Notes: generated by a model from the letters alone, not told the origin. A stretch of 50,866 nucleotides of DNA from Acidobacteriota bacterium (GCA_003223325.1 QHYS01000042.1:319-51184), one strand, 5' to 3'; positions 34,003 through 43,599 are shown, counted from the first letter of the stretch. Made by a program: numbers and translations.

Positions 34003-34266
34003 ATGAAAGGGTGCACACACACAAATCAGATTCGCGACGTCCAGCCGCATACGCGGGGCTGCGAGGAGTGTCTAAAAATGGGCGACACCTGGGTGCACCT
34101 GCGCTTGTGCCTGACCTGCGGCCACGTGGGCTGCTGCGATTCATCGAAAAACAAACACGCCACCAAGCATTTTCATTCCTCCAAGCACCCGATCATCAAG
34201 TCGTTCGAGCCAGGCGAGGATTGGGGCTGGTGCTACGTCGATGAGGTGGAACTTGACCTCGCCTGA
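34003..34266 (+). CDS. UBP-type zinc finger protein
   Basis: This 87-residue protein is almost entirely one UBP (ZnF-UBP) domain. Candidate ligands are C4/H6, C20/C23, C36/C39, C44/C45, H52, H56, H58 and H62, and the GEDWGWCYVDE stretch matches the family's conserved Trp region. In eukaryotes the fold binds the free C-terminus of ubiquitin; bacterial stand-alone copies bind unknown ligands. GGAGG lies six bases before the ATG. The last 26 bases overlap the start of the DUF5996 gene, so the two are translationally coupled. Confidence 0.88.
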   Translation: MKGCTHTNQIRDVQPHTRGCEECLKMGDTWVHLRLCLTCGHVGCCDSSKNKHATKHFHSSKHPIIKSFEPGEDWGWCYVDEVELDLA

Positions 34267-35149
34267 CTGGCCGCCGCTGCCGTACTCGGAGTGGGAAAGC
34301 ACCCGCGACACCCTGCACATGTGGACGCAGATCGTGGGCAAGACGCGCAAAACGCTTACACCGCTCGTGAACCACTGGTGGAATGTGACGCTCTACGTGA
34401 CGCCGCGCGGCCTCACCACTTCCGCGATTCCGTTCGGGCACGAAGCCTTCGACGCACAGTTCGATTTCATCCGCCATCGGCTGCTCATCTCGACCAGCAA
34501 GGGCGAAGAGCGCAGCATCGAGCTGCGCCCTCGTTCGGTGGCCGATTTCTACGCCGAGTACATGGCCGGCCTGCGATCGTTGGGGATCGAAGTGAAGATT
34601 CATACCACACCCGACGAATTCGACGACAGGACGCCCTTTGAACAGGACAACAAGCACGCATCCTACGACAGGAAGCACGTCGAGAATTTTTGGCGCGTCC
34701 TACTGAACGCGGACCGCGTCTTCAAGCAATTCCGGTCGCCCTTCTTGGGCAAATGCAGCCCGGTACATTTTTTCTGGGGCTCTATGGATCTTGCGGTAAC
34801 GCGCTTTTCGGGCAAGCGTGTTGCTCCGCCGAAAGGCGCGGATGCCATGACGCGCGAGGGTTACTCGCACGAGGTGATTAGCTGCGGATTCTGGGCCGGA
34901 GACCGGCGGTACAAACAAGCGGCTTTTTACGCGTATACCATGCCGGCTCCTGCCGGACTCGAGAATGAGAAGGTTCGCCCCTGCACGGCGTATTGGGATA
35001 CACAGATGGGTGAATTTTTTCTCAAGTATGATGATGTACGCGCCGCGGCTTCTCCGGAGCAGGCGATACTCGATTTCTGCGAGAGCACATACGAAGCCGG
35101 TGCGAAGCTGGCACAGTGGGATCGCAAGGCGCTGGAGCGCGGCGCCTAA
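34241..35149 (+). CDS. DUF5996-family protein
   Basis: This 302-residue soluble protein starts MRWNLTSPDWPPLPYSEWES; the ATG at 34241 lies inside the zinc-finger gene. Conserved DUF5996 blocks are visible: WWNVTLYVTPRGLTTSAIP, FDAQFDFIRHRL, FWGSMDLAVTRFSG and EVISCGFWAGDRR. Its function is unknown; many charged and aromatic residues are conserved, suggesting an enzyme or binding protein. Overlap with the UBP finger implies a stable partnership. No transmembrane segment or signal is seen. Confidence 0.85.
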   Translation: MRWNLTSPDWPPLPYSEWESTRDTLHMWTQIVGKTRKTLTPLVNHWWNVTLYVTPRGLTTSAIPFGHEAFDAQFDFIRHRLLISTSKGEERSIELRPRSVADFYAEYMAGLRSLGIEVKIHTTPDEFDDRTPFEQDNKHASYDRKHVENFWRVLLNADRVFKQFRSPFLGKCSPVHFFWGSMDLAVTRFSGKRVAPPKGADAMTREGYSHEVISCGFWAGDRRYKQAAFYAYTMPAPAGLENEKVRPCTAYWDTQMGEFFLKYDDVRAAASPEQAILDFCESTYEAGAKLAQWDRKALERGA

Positions 35150-35349
35150 CGCTGAGAGATTCCCTCGGTCACGCTGGACTCTTTGAACCCGCGAAAGCTC
35201 AGGAGAAGCCCCTCACTCCGGTTCGTCGTTCGGGACGAGCATCCTGGTCAGATGCCGTTTTCCACAGGGGGGTACTGGCACCTCGGCCGCCGCCGAATCT
35301 ATGTTTAGAAGAAGCAAATATGCGGACACAATCCGCCGGGAGGCATCGC

Positions 35350-36252
35350 ATGTACGTTGTAATTGGCGCCACAGGACACACAGGCAGTGTCGTTGCTGAG
35401 AAGCTGTTGGCGAAAGGAGAGAAAGTTCGCGTAGTCGGGCGTGATGCGAGGAGGCTCGAGGGACTCAAGCAGAAAGGCGCGGAAGCTTTCGTCGCGGACG
35501 TGACGGATGGGAGCGCCATGGCGAGGGCATTTTCGGGTGCGGAAGCAGCCTACGTGATGGTTCCCCCGAACATATCTTCACCGAACGTGCGCTCTTACCA
35601 GGAGCACGTGAACGACGTGCTGGCCAGAGCTCTGCAGAACAATGGAGTACGACATGCCGTGGTGCTCAGCAGCGTCGGGGCGGACAAGCCCGATAGGACC
35701 GGCCCGGTCCTGGGTCTGCACACTCTGGAACAGCTGCTGGAGGCCATCGCCGGACTGAATGTGCTTTTTCTGCGTGCCGGTTATTTCATGGAGAACATAC
35801 TGCCGCAGGTCAGCGTAATTCAATCGCTCGGACACATGGCTGGACCGATACGGTCGGATTTGGGGCTGCCCATGATTGCCACGCGGGACATTGGCGTGTT
35901 TGCGGCGGAAGCCCTGTCGCGGCGCGACTTTCAGGGTAAGCAGCGCCGCGAATTGCTGGGGGCGCGCGACGTCACCTATGCGCAGGTGGCCAAGGTCGTT
36001 GGTGCGGCGATTGAAAAGCCGGATCTGAGCTATCGGCAAGTTCCCGCGGCGCAGCTGAAGCCCGCACTGACGCAAATGGGAATGTCTCCGAATATGGCCG
36101 ACCTCCTGCTCGAGATGAGCGACGCGCTGAATTCGGGCCATATGCGGGCACTTGAACCACGCTCACAGCAGAATACGACGGCGACAACGATCGAGACATT
36201 CGTGGGTGAAGTCTTTGTGCCAGCCTACAGAGCGAAAGCGGCTCGCGCATAG
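35350..36252 (+). CDS. NmrA/atypical SDR-family NAD(P)-binding protein
   Basis: GGGAGG seven bases before the ATG at 35350 supports this start, giving 300 residues (MYVVIGATGHTGSVVAEKLL). The Rossmann motif is GATGHTG (6-12). The usual SDR catalytic Tyr-x3-Lys is absent, as in NmrA-like proteins, which often sense NADP(H) rather than reduce a substrate. A longer start at 35116 would overlap the DUF5996 gene and lacks support. It may act in quinone or stress metabolism; the ligand is unknown. Confidence 0.85.
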   Translation: MYVVIGATGHTGSVVAEKLLAKGEKVRVVGRDARRLEGLKQKGAEAFVADVTDGSAMARAFSGAEAAYVMVPPNISSPNVRSYQEHVNDVLARALQNNGVRHAVVLSSVGADKPDRTGPVLGLHTLEQLLEAIAGLNVLFLRAGYFMENILPQVSVIQSLGHMAGPIRSDLGLPMIATRDIGVFAAEALSRRDFQGKQRRELLGARDVTYAQVAKVVGAAIEKPDLSYRQVPAAQLKPALTQMGMSPNMADLLLEMSDALNSGHMRALEPRSQQNTTATTIETFVGEVFVPAYRAKAARA

Positions 36253-36601
36253 GTCTGCCGCTCAAAGCTATCGCGGCAGGCGCTAGCAAAGAGGGCGAGC
36301 GCATTTGGCCGATGCCAACTTCGCTCGCCTAGCCTGCCTCTGCCTTTCCGTGGGTTGGTTGAGGGATTGCAGAGCTTACGTCCGTTAGCGAGTCCCACCT
36401 GCGTCAAAGGCCCATCGGGGCTTAGCCGTAATTCCCGATCCGAGTCCACCGTTGCGCCTGTACTAAAGGACAGCTATTCCTTTAGCCATTTCCTATGTCC
36501 GGGCGGACGGATCATCTTGCAAGCGCCATACAATCGCTCAAGGGATGGCCAAGGTACGTATTTCGGCAGTCAGTGAGCGCCCTTAAGAGAGAAGCATCGC
36601 G
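36253..36601. other. Intergenic region, no feature seen
   Basis: This is a 349-bp gap between genes on the same strand. Short open frames occur on both strands but have no ribosome site and no recognisable family. No hairpin with a T-run and no repeat-family core was found. It probably contains the promoter of the next gene. Confidence 0.4.
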
Positions 36602-37375
36602 ATGACCGGACTACTGGACCATGGAATTATCGGACTACTGCTGAAAGTGTATGGTGTGCTGTTTGTGCTTGGTCCGATGGTGTTGCGCGGCACCTTTCGC
36701 TACAAAGCCAACGTGAATCCGCAACAGGTTCCTCAGGAGGCGCTGCCCGAAGACGTGCGGAAATTTATGACCACGCGCTTGCCGGGCATCACCGCTTTGG
36801 GTTTTCAGCCTCTCGGTTATGTGAGCTTTGGAAGCATGGCGCCGAATACGCAAGCGTACATGGCCCTTCTAAGCAATTCCCGCACGCTCGAGTGGGCCGA
36901 TGTGAGCGCGGTGAAGTCCCCCACGAAAATGCGTGGCTACATCGAATTTATCACGCGTTGTTCGGACGACTCTCAGGTTGACACGAATACCAACGCTACG
37001 GCGCCGGTGCTGTTTCCTTCGCCCTCCTACCATTTGTTTCGCTTTCCGCAGATCAAGGATGTCTTCACGCTCTATCGCGCCCACCGCATGCTGGTACAGG
37101 AAAAGATCGGCGGGTCGCGCCCGGAATTGCCGCCACCCGGCCAAGAATTGAGCGAGCTGAAGCGGCGTCTGGAGCGCTATGGACCGCGCCAGCAGGAGCG
37201 CGGATACATGTACCTCGAAGCCGATGGGCAGAATTTCCGCCTGACGTGGAAGGGCGCAATTTTGGGAGCCTGGCGATCGATTTGGCCGATTTCTGTTCTG
37301 CGCGGCTGGTGGATGCAAAATCGGAGCGAAGTGCGGCTGAAATCTCTTGGTGTCGCCGAGTATCGCTCGACTTAA
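36602..37375 (+). CDS. Membrane-anchored protein of unknown function
   Basis: This 257-residue protein has an N-terminal membrane helix (residues 7-28, GIIGLLLKVYGVLFVLGPMV) and a soluble part. That part contains VPQEALPEDVRKFM, a strand-rich middle and the C-terminal RLTWKGAILGAWRSIWPI, which may be a second membrane-binding helix. I recognise no family. The AG-rich sequence before the ATG could serve as ribosome site. It stands between the NmrA-type gene and the LuxR-type gene without overlap. Confidence 0.7.
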   Translation: MTGLLDHGIIGLLLKVYGVLFVLGPMVLRGTFRYKANVNPQQVPQEALPEDVRKFMTTRLPGITALGFQPLGYVSFGSMAPNTQAYMALLSNSRTLEWADVSAVKSPTKMRGYIEFITRCSDDSQVDTNTNATAPVLFPSPSYHLFRFPQIKDVFTLYRAHRMLVQEKIGGSRPELPPPGQELSELKRRLERYGPRQQERGYMYLEADGQNFRLTWKGAILGAWRSIWPISVLRGWWMQNRSEVRLKSLGVAEYRST

Positions 37376-37704
37376 GCTCCACTTAACACTTTAGCTCGAC
37401 CTAACGATGTAGCGTCACAGAATTTGAGGATGAGAAAGGCGACGACTTCCGCTTGGATACTGTAAGTCTTACACTTTAGTGTTGCAGACTTTCTAAATAA
37501 AGACCTGTATTTGCCCACCGCTCCTCTTGTAAAGACAAAACTTAAGGCTGGCCCGTTGCGTGCGATGGATGATGGGCGCACCGGCGCTTTTTTGAAAGGC
37601 TAGTCCCAGGCCGGTGTATTTGTTCCGAACAATGGGTAACTCTTAGGTTCGCAGTGACGTTTGCCGCAGCTAAAAACACATCTGTTAGGAGAGGACACAG
37701 CGCA
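37376..37704. promoter_or_regulatory. AT-rich control region before the LuxR-type gene, with palindrome 37461-37473
   Basis: No gene is seen in these 329 bases. TGTAAG-T-CTTACA (37461-37473) is a perfect inverted 6-mer and could bind a regulator. The stretch 37460-37510 is AT-rich compared with the neighbourhood, as expected near a promoter. AGGAGAGG lies just before the gene start. Confidence 0.4.
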
Positions 37705-38187
37705 ATGTCGAGACGAGAACAGCCGGGGCTTGACCAGTCATTCCTGGAGGCGGTGGCCCGTATCATGCAAAGCCTGGACGAGCACGTAAATCAATACATC
37801 GCGAGACGTCTAGCGGAACATAACATACATATGGATGCGGCCCTGCAATTGTCGCACCGGGAGCGCGAAGTTTTCACGTTGATTCTACAGGGACTTACCA
37901 ATAAGGAGATTGGCGCGCAGCTCAGGATTAGCGAAAGCACCGCCAAGTTCCACGTCCGCGCAATTCTCAGGAAATGTGGCGCAAAGAACAGGGTGGATAT
38001 CGTGAGAGAGTACAAGATAGCACCGGCCCTTGAACTTGTCTCGAACCAACGGGTCTTGCGTGCGGAATCGCCCAGGATTTCGCTCGGATCCCCAAAACTT
38101 GGCAGTGACCAAACAAGGCGGCCTGTGGATGGCCGACCTTCGCGAACTGGATCGGCTCGAGGCACCGCAGCACCCGTGGTTCAATAA
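37705..38187 (+). CDS. LuxR-type HTH protein without a sensor domain
   Basis: With the ATG at 37705 (AGGAGAGG upstream) the product is 160 residues. Residues 50-105 form the GerE/LuxR helix-turn-helix: LSHREREVFTLILQGLTNKE is followed by IGAQLRISESTAKFHV and AILRKCGAKNR. The first 45 residues are helical (dimerisation?), but there is no receiver, PAS or autoinducer domain. The C-terminal 45 residues are polar and low in complexity. It presumably regulates nearby or distant promoters; the palindrome upstream could be its own site. Confidence 0.83.
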   Translation: MSRREQPGLDQSFLEAVARIMQSLDEHVNQYIARRLAEHNIHMDAALQLSHREREVFTLILQGLTNKEIGAQLRISESTAKFHVRAILRKCGAKNRVDIVREYKIAPALELVSNQRVLRAESPRISLGSPKLGSDQTRRPVDGRPSRTGSARGTAAPVVQ

Positions 38188-38421
38188 GTGAGCGTTCGGC
38201 CGGCAAGAGCTCTGCACCAGGGCGCAATGCTGGCCGAAGGGTCAGTTTCCGGCGCGGAAACCTGCCACACAGGGAGATTGTTTCCCTCCTCTCTGAAAGC
38301 TAGAGTGGTCCCCAGGCGTTGACGGGCATTCTGGGGCAGCCCAGCGCTTCCGTGCTCATCGACCAAAGTTCAACCCAAAAGTTGATAGATTAGGCGTCGT
38401 CTGCACCGAAAGGTTGCGCTT

Positions 38422-40524
38422 ATGGATCTGGAGATCATAAAAGCGGATAAGACAGCGGCACGGCGCACGGCGCCACGTTCAGCCAAAGTTGACCTCGAAA
38501 TCATCCTCGAGCAGCACCGCGAGTGGGTCAAATCGAGCGGTGATACAGGCCGCCAGGCGGACCTCTCTCGCCTCAACCTGGAGGGTGCTGATCTGACCGA
38601 CACGAACCTGCGGAACGCTCTACTGAATGAGACAGTCTTGAAAGGCGCCGATCTGCTCCTGACTGATCTTCAGGGCGCCAGTCTGCTGCAGGCAAATCTT
38701 GAAGGCACGAACCTATTGGGAGCGCGACTCCGCGAGGCAAATCTGCAAGGCGCGGTTCTGGAGGGGGCCACGGGACTAATGGCGGCAGAGCTGGCGGGGA
38801 GCAATCTTACGTTCGCCAAATTGCCCGCCGAAGTAGCGACGAGGGATGATTTGAAGTCTATATCTCGCCGGGGTAGACACGCGAACTGGCTGGTCGGCGC
38901 ATTGCTGTTGCTCAATGCGCTGGCGTGCTGGAGAGTCGTTACCGTTTCCGACGCGCAGATCCTGAGAAATGCCGCCTTGCTTCCGTTCCCGGTGCTCCGG
39001 AACGCCGTGCCGCTCGCGCAATTCTTTCTTTTGTGCCCCGTAGTGATTGGCGCGCTCTATTTGTGGCTGGGCGTGTACTTGCAGCGACTCTGGGAAGCGA
39101 CGGCCGCCCTGCCGGCAATTTTCGAGAATGGACGGCGCCTGGACGAGAGCCTGCCTTGGATTGTGAGCTGGCCCGCGCGCAACTATTTCAAATGGCTGCG
39201 AGAGCGGCGCTCGGCGCTGGCGGGAGTGGAGAAAGCAATTTGTATTATTTTGCTGTATTGGGTTGCGCCGGCGACGATGACAGTCTTCTGGGGCCGGTAC
39301 CTGACACTGCAGGATGTGCGAGGCACGATCCTGCACGCAGTCCTGATCGCGGCAGCGACGACTGCAGCGATCCATTTTCCGCATTCGGCGGCGCGCGCCT
39401 TCCGAAGTGACGACTCCGGACTATTTTCAGAACCGCGGGCCGAATTACAGCAGCCAGCGGCGGCTTCGGCCGGCGAGGAGTTAACGGAACTGCCGGGACT
39501 CTTGACGACTCCGGCCATAGGTGCAGGCGCGCAGCCGCACCGCGCTCCGGACAAGGAGACCATACCGTTGCGAATACCCATCGGCGCGGGATTCGGCTTG
39601 CTTCTGTGCCTGCTTTCTATCGGCACCATCGGCGGCGTGCCGCATAGCGGAAATCCGGGACGAGGAATCGACTCGGGAAGCCCGTGGACATGGGCTGCCA
39701 ATGCGCTTTGGGTGTTTGGCTACGATCCTTATGCGCAAGTGACCGAAGCGGAAATTTCTAGAAAGCCTGCAGGCTGGTCGGGAAGCGAAGGCGAGATCAG
39801 CAGAGTACAGGGCGCCAGTCTGAATGGATTCCGGCTGCGATATCTCCAGGCCTACGGCGCATTTCTGGTGAAGGCGCGTTTGCGGAAGGCGGACCTGAGT
39901 TACGCCTACCTTTCTGAAGCCGATTTGCGCCAGGCGAATTTGCGTCAAGCCAGCCTGCGATCAGCGGCACTCGACCAAGCCAAGCTGAATGGTGCGATGC
40001 TGCAATCCTCCGATCTCGAAAAAGCGAACATGATTCGCGCGGAACTGGAGAAAGCCGATCTTTCTTTCGCCTCGCTGGCTGGGGCGCTTCTGCTAGATGC
40101 TAAGCTCGATAATGCCGTGCTCTATGGCGCCGACCTGCGCAATGCCTGGCTCGAGAGGGCCAGCCTGGAACAGGCCGATTTGCGCCAAGCTATTCTCGAA
40201 GGCGCCAATCTTAAAATGAGTGATTTGCGGGGAGCCTATCTATCGACCGCCAAAATGGCTGGCGCGCGGCTCGAAGGTAGTCAGTTGGGCAGCGCCATTC
40301 TGATGGGCGCGGACCTGCGGCACGCCGATTTGAGCAACAGCAATTTTCAAGCGGCGGTACTGAGCGGCGCTGATTTGAGCGGTGCCAACCTGCAGAAAGC
40401 CGACCTGCGCGGCGTCGTGGGGCTGGTCGCAGGGCAACTCTGCCCCGCGGCGAATGCGCGGCAGGCGCAACTGGACGAGGCGCTGGCTGCCGAGGTTAGC
40501 GCACAGTGCGGCGCGAATCGCTAA
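38422..40524 (+). CDS. Membrane protein with two pentapeptide-repeat blocks
   Basis: This is a 700-residue protein. Residues 33-60 contain the HREWVKSSG...ADLSRLNLEG lead-in typical of bacterial pentapeptide proteins, followed by a repeat block of A(D/N)LxX units to about 125. Residues 155-330 hold three to five membrane segments (for example LVGALLLLNALACWRVV, ICIILLYWVAPATMTVFWGR). A Pro/Ala-rich linker and another membrane segment (FGLLLCLLSIGTIGG) precede the second, longer repeat block (about 470-680). The two right-handed beta helices would lie on one side of the membrane or on opposite sides. The repeats usually bind partners. It is convergent with the winged-helix/TPR regulator. Confidence 0.85.
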   Translation: MDLEIIKADKTAARRTAPRSAKVDLEIILEQHREWVKSSGDTGRQADLSRLNLEGADLTDTNLRNALLNETVLKGADLLLTDLQGASLLQANLEGTNLLGARLREANLQGAVLEGATGLMAAELAGSNLTFAKLPAEVATRDDLKSISRRGRHANWLVGALLLLNALACWRVVTVSDAQILRNAALLPFPVLRNAVPLAQFFLLCPVVIGALYLWLGVYLQRLWEATAALPAIFENGRRLDESLPWIVSWPARNYFKWLRERRSALAGVEKAICIILLYWVAPATMTVFWGRYLTLQDVRGTILHAVLIAAATTAAIHFPHSAARAFRSDDSGLFSEPRAELQQPAAASAGEELTELPGLLTTPAIGAGAQPHRAPDKETIPLRIPIGAGFGLLLCLLSIGTIGGVPHSGNPGRGIDSGSPWTWAANALWVFGYDPYAQVTEAEISRKPAGWSGSEGEISRVQGASLNGFRLRYLQAYGAFLVKARLRKADLSYAYLSEADLRQANLRQASLRSAALDQAKLNGAMLQSSDLEKANMIRAELEKADLSFASLAGALLLDAKLDNAVLYGADLRNAWLERASLEQADLRQAILEGANLKMSDLRGAYLSTAKMAGARLEGSQLGSAILMGADLRHADLSNSNFQAAVLSGADLSGANLQKADLRGVVGLVAGQLCPAANARQAQLDEALAAEVSAQCGANR

Positions 40525-40552
40525 ACGGTACGATGCATCAAACCTCAAAGAG

Positions 40553-42955
40553 CTATTTTAGGCGGGCGTATTCGGCGCGTGCCTGCTGCAAGACAGGAAG
40601 ACCCGGATCGGCGTCCTTCCATAACGCCAAAAAATCCTGATAAGCCAGACGGCCTGCTGAGAGATTCCCGGTAAGGGCGTGTGCGCGTGCCTCACCGAGT
40701 AACGCCAAAGCGCGTTGCGGGCGGTTGGCCAGGGCTCCACGGTGATCAATGAGCTTCTGGAACTCGCCTTCGGCCGCTTTGCCATCGCCAGCGCGCAACC
40801 AGGCCTGCCCGCGCAGATAGGGGGCATAAGCAGGGGTCGCATGCTCGTCCTTACATAGGTCGTAGGGCAGAGCGGCTTGCAGAAGGTGGATGGCAGCTTT
40901 TGCATTCCCGCGGGCCAATTCGGCGGCTGCGCGAATGCTAGGCAGGTACACGCCATTCAGCAGCGTATCGGAGGGAAAGCGCTGGGCCAAATCGTTGGCG
41001 ATTGCCTCTGCCGCTGAGGCGTCTCCGGAGCGGGCGAGGGCCAATGCCGCGGTGGTCTGGGCTCTGGTGCCTTTGACAGCATTCAATGATGCTTTGGCCA
41101 ATTGCCGAGCCTCAACGGGGCGGCCGAATTCGGCTTCTACGAGAGCGGCAGCGGCCTGCTCTTCGGCGGCGGATTCCTGGCGGCCATAACGTCGCGCAGA
41201 ATCTTCGGCCTGCCGGAACAGTTCTTCAGCAGCGCGCAGGCGGCCGGAGTAAGCCGCGGTGGCTGCATCGAGCGCGAGGAGATCATGAGCGAAGGGCTTT
41301 TCGGCGGCCCAGGCCATCTGCCGCTTCATCGTCGCTGAGTCGCTTTCGATGAAGGCGATGAGATAACGAACGAGGTGAAAGTCATCGCCGTCAAGTCCGC
41401 GAGCACGGGCCTCATCCAAAGTGGATTTGGCCTCGTCCAGGCGATTCAAATCGAGATAAGCCAGAACGAGATTGCCGTAAACGAAAGCATTGTCCGGATC
41501 GAGGCGCCGAGCGTCGGTCAATTTGGGGACGGCTTTGTCTGGCTGGCCGAGTGAGTTGTACAGCGAGCCGAGATTAATGGCTGGCACGACATCTCGTGGG
41601 TAGGAGCTTCTCCAGAGTTCATAGATCTGGGCGGTGCGGTCCAAGTCGCGGGTGACAATTTCGTAGTAGTGGGAGGAGATGTAGAGGTTTTCGCGCTCGC
41701 TGGCCCGTTCGCGGCGATCGAAAGCCTTTTGCGTGTAATCGACGGAAAGTGCGTTTTCCCCCATATTCGCATACACTTGGCCCAAGACGGCGTAGGCCAT
41801 GGCGAAATTGGGATCGAGCTCGATGGCATTTTGGAAATAGGGAATCGACTGCGGCTCCATACCGCGGTTGCGCGCGGCCTGACCGAGGGAAAACGCCTTC
41901 AGACCCTCCAGCGACGTGGTGGTGGCCTGCTCGATGGGTACATTGTTTTTCTGAATGGAGCTGAGTGACTCGCCGAGTTTGCGCCGGATCTCCGCAGCGC
42001 TGGCGTCCAGAGCCTTAAGCACGCCGCCCTTGCCGACGGCTTCGGCTCCGGCGCGGGCCAGTAAATCGCCAGTGGCGCAGTTGGTAGCTTCCAACAACAG
42101 CGAATAATGATCGTCCAATTGCGTGATTGAGCCGGCGAGCATGGCCTTGCCGGACAGCCGCTGGCAGACTTCTTGCGCTGCCGCGGTAGTCAATCGCTCA
42201 TCAGGAGAACGGCCCATGAATCGCAGTGTATCGCGCATGCGTTCGTCGGGAACGATATTGAGGAAGGGGGAATCGATGAGCTTGACTGCGAGTGCTTGCC
42301 GCAGTGTATTGTCGAAAATCGGATCGGAAGTCGAATTGGTGAAGTCGGCCAGGACAATGGAGTCGGTTTCCGTGAGTGCGTGTGCCGGGCGCAGATAGAA
42401 ATAGCTGCCAACGCTCAAGAGGACCGCAGCCAGGGCGGCCAAAACCAGCGAACGGCGCCAGGTGAATGCGGCGGCAGCGACCACGGAGCGGGCATGCGGC
42501 GCATCATTTGCCGCATGGGCTTGCGGAGCCGGTTGCGTATTCGCTACCGAGCTACCGCCGTTGTCAGCGTTGACCGAGGCGGTTGCGGGAGCCGGTTGGA
42601 CGGAGCCCTCCACCGAGACGATCAGGCGATAGCCGCGCCGCGGCAGCGTCTCGATGTAACGTGGGTTATCTGCCGAGTCGCCCAAGGCCTCGCGAAGTCG
42701 CGCTACGCCCGAGTTCACTCCGTGTTCGAAGTCGACGAAGGTGTCGCCCGGCCAAAGTTTGCTGCGCAACTCGTCGCGCGTGATGATCTGACCCGGCCGT
42801 TCCAACAACATGGCCAGAATCTGAAAGGGCTGCTCCTGCAGGCGAATCCTCGAGCCGGCTCTGCGTAATTCTCCGGCGCTCAGGTCCACTTCGAAGATCC
42901 CGAAGCGAATGAGGCGCGGCGGCGGGTTGGAAGTTTGCGTCGATGTGGACTGCAT
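40553..42955 (-). CDS. Winged-helix DNA-binding, membrane-spanning TPR regulator (CadC-like)
   Basis: This 800-residue protein has an OmpR/PhoB-type winged helix at about residues 12-108 (GIFEVDLSAGELRRAGSRIR, RRGYRL at the wing). A Pro/Ala-rich linker and one membrane helix follow (about 165-187, LVLAALAAVLLSVGSYFYL). A large periplasmic part has a TolB-like portion followed by TPRs from about residue 350 on (for example FSLGQAARNRGMEPQSIPYF). This one-component plan is very abundant in acidobacteria. It probably senses an extracytoplasmic signal and binds promoters nearby. Ligand and targets are unknown. Confidence 0.9.
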   Translation of the reverse strand: MQSTSTQTSNPPPRLIRFGIFEVDLSAGELRRAGSRIRLQEQPFQILAMLLERPGQIITRDELRSKLWPGDTFVDFEHGVNSGVARLREALGDSADNPRYIETLPRRGYRLIVSVEGSVQPAPATASVNADNGGSSVANTQPAPQAHAANDAPHARSVVAAAAFTWRRSLVLAALAAVLLSVGSYFYLRPAHALTETDSIVLADFTNSTSDPIFDNTLRQALAVKLIDSPFLNIVPDERMRDTLRFMGRSPDERLTTAAAQEVCQRLSGKAMLAGSITQLDDHYSLLLEATNCATGDLLARAGAEAVGKGGVLKALDASAAEIRRKLGESLSSIQKNNVPIEQATTTSLEGLKAFSLGQAARNRGMEPQSIPYFQNAIELDPNFAMAYAVLGQVYANMGENALSVDYTQKAFDRRERASERENLYISSHYYEIVTRDLDRTAQIYELWRSSYPRDVVPAINLGSLYNSLGQPDKAVPKLTDARRLDPDNAFVYGNLVLAYLDLNRLDEAKSTLDEARARGLDGDDFHLVRYLIAFIESDSATMKRQMAWAAEKPFAHDLLALDAATAAYSGRLRAAEELFRQAEDSARRYGRQESAAEEQAAAALVEAEFGRPVEARQLAKASLNAVKGTRAQTTAALALARSGDASAAEAIANDLAQRFPSDTLLNGVYLPSIRAAAELARGNAKAAIHLLQAALPYDLCKDEHATPAYAPYLRGQAWLRAGDGKAAEGEFQKLIDHRGALANRPQRALALLGEARAHALTGNLSAGRLAYQDFLALWKDADPGLPVLQQARAEYARLK

Positions 42956-43212
42956 CTCAAAACTTTCTGGGATCTCTCGATTCTAGCACTTTCCGTCAAG
43001 ACAACCCTCAAGATTGTGGCGTTACCTTGTCGCCTACGCTGCTGGAGTAGCGGGACTTAGCGCGTTACCAACATTTTATCTTCGGTGCATTGAGATACCC
43101 GGAGCGCAAATGCATTTTTGGTGCGCCGGCTGAGGGTCGGAACGGGCGAGGAGGGGAGTGGTTCTTGCACCCATCTAACCCGAAATCAATGCAGAGTTTC
43201 AAGGAGGAGAAG

Positions 43213-43575
43213 ATGAGCAAAAAGGGATATCGCGGTAAGATCTGGGTAGCGCTAACGATCTTAATGACGGCGAGCCTTTGGGCAGCGGCAGCGAATTCAC
43301 GCACGCTGTCGTTCCGGACCGTCCTCACGTTGAATGGGGCGGAGATGAAGCCTGGATTTTATGTCGTCGAGTGGGTCTCGCATAGTCCGCAGGCCACGGT
43401 GACTTTCAGGAGGAATGGCCAGGTGGTGGCCACGGCCGCCGGAAAATGGGTCGATCGGGATACCAAGTCCCCAGCCGATTCGGTAGTTTATAGCAATAAT
43501 GCAGATGGGTCGCACACACTTAAGGAATTGAGATTTAGCGGTCGGAAGCAGGCGCTGGTGTTCGGGGAACTCTAG
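43213..43575 (+). CDS. Small secreted protein of unknown function
   Basis: AAGGAGG five bases before the ATG at 43213 fixes the start; 120 residues. The signal peptide ends near WAAAANS. The mature part is one small beta-rich domain: TLSFRTVLTLNGAEMKPGFY, EWVSHSPQATVTFRRNGQVV and RFSGRKQALVFGEL. Similar proteins are frequent and unnamed in acidobacterial genomes. Upstream it is divergent from the winged-helix/TPR regulator; regulation by that neighbour is possible but not shown. Confidence 0.78.
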   Translation: MSKKGYRGKIWVALTILMTASLWAAAANSRTLSFRTVLTLNGAEMKPGFYVVEWVSHSPQATVTFRRNGQVVATAAGKWVDRDTKSPADSVVYSNNADGSHTLKELRFSGRKQALVFGEL

Positions 43576-43599
43576 CTCCTAGAGAGCCAGCCGAGTTAT

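Noticed and set aside
35116..35349. N-terminal extension of the NmrA-type protein
   Set aside because: It overlaps the DUF5996 gene, has low-complexity composition, and the ATG at 35350 has a strong ribosome site directly before the Rossmann motif.
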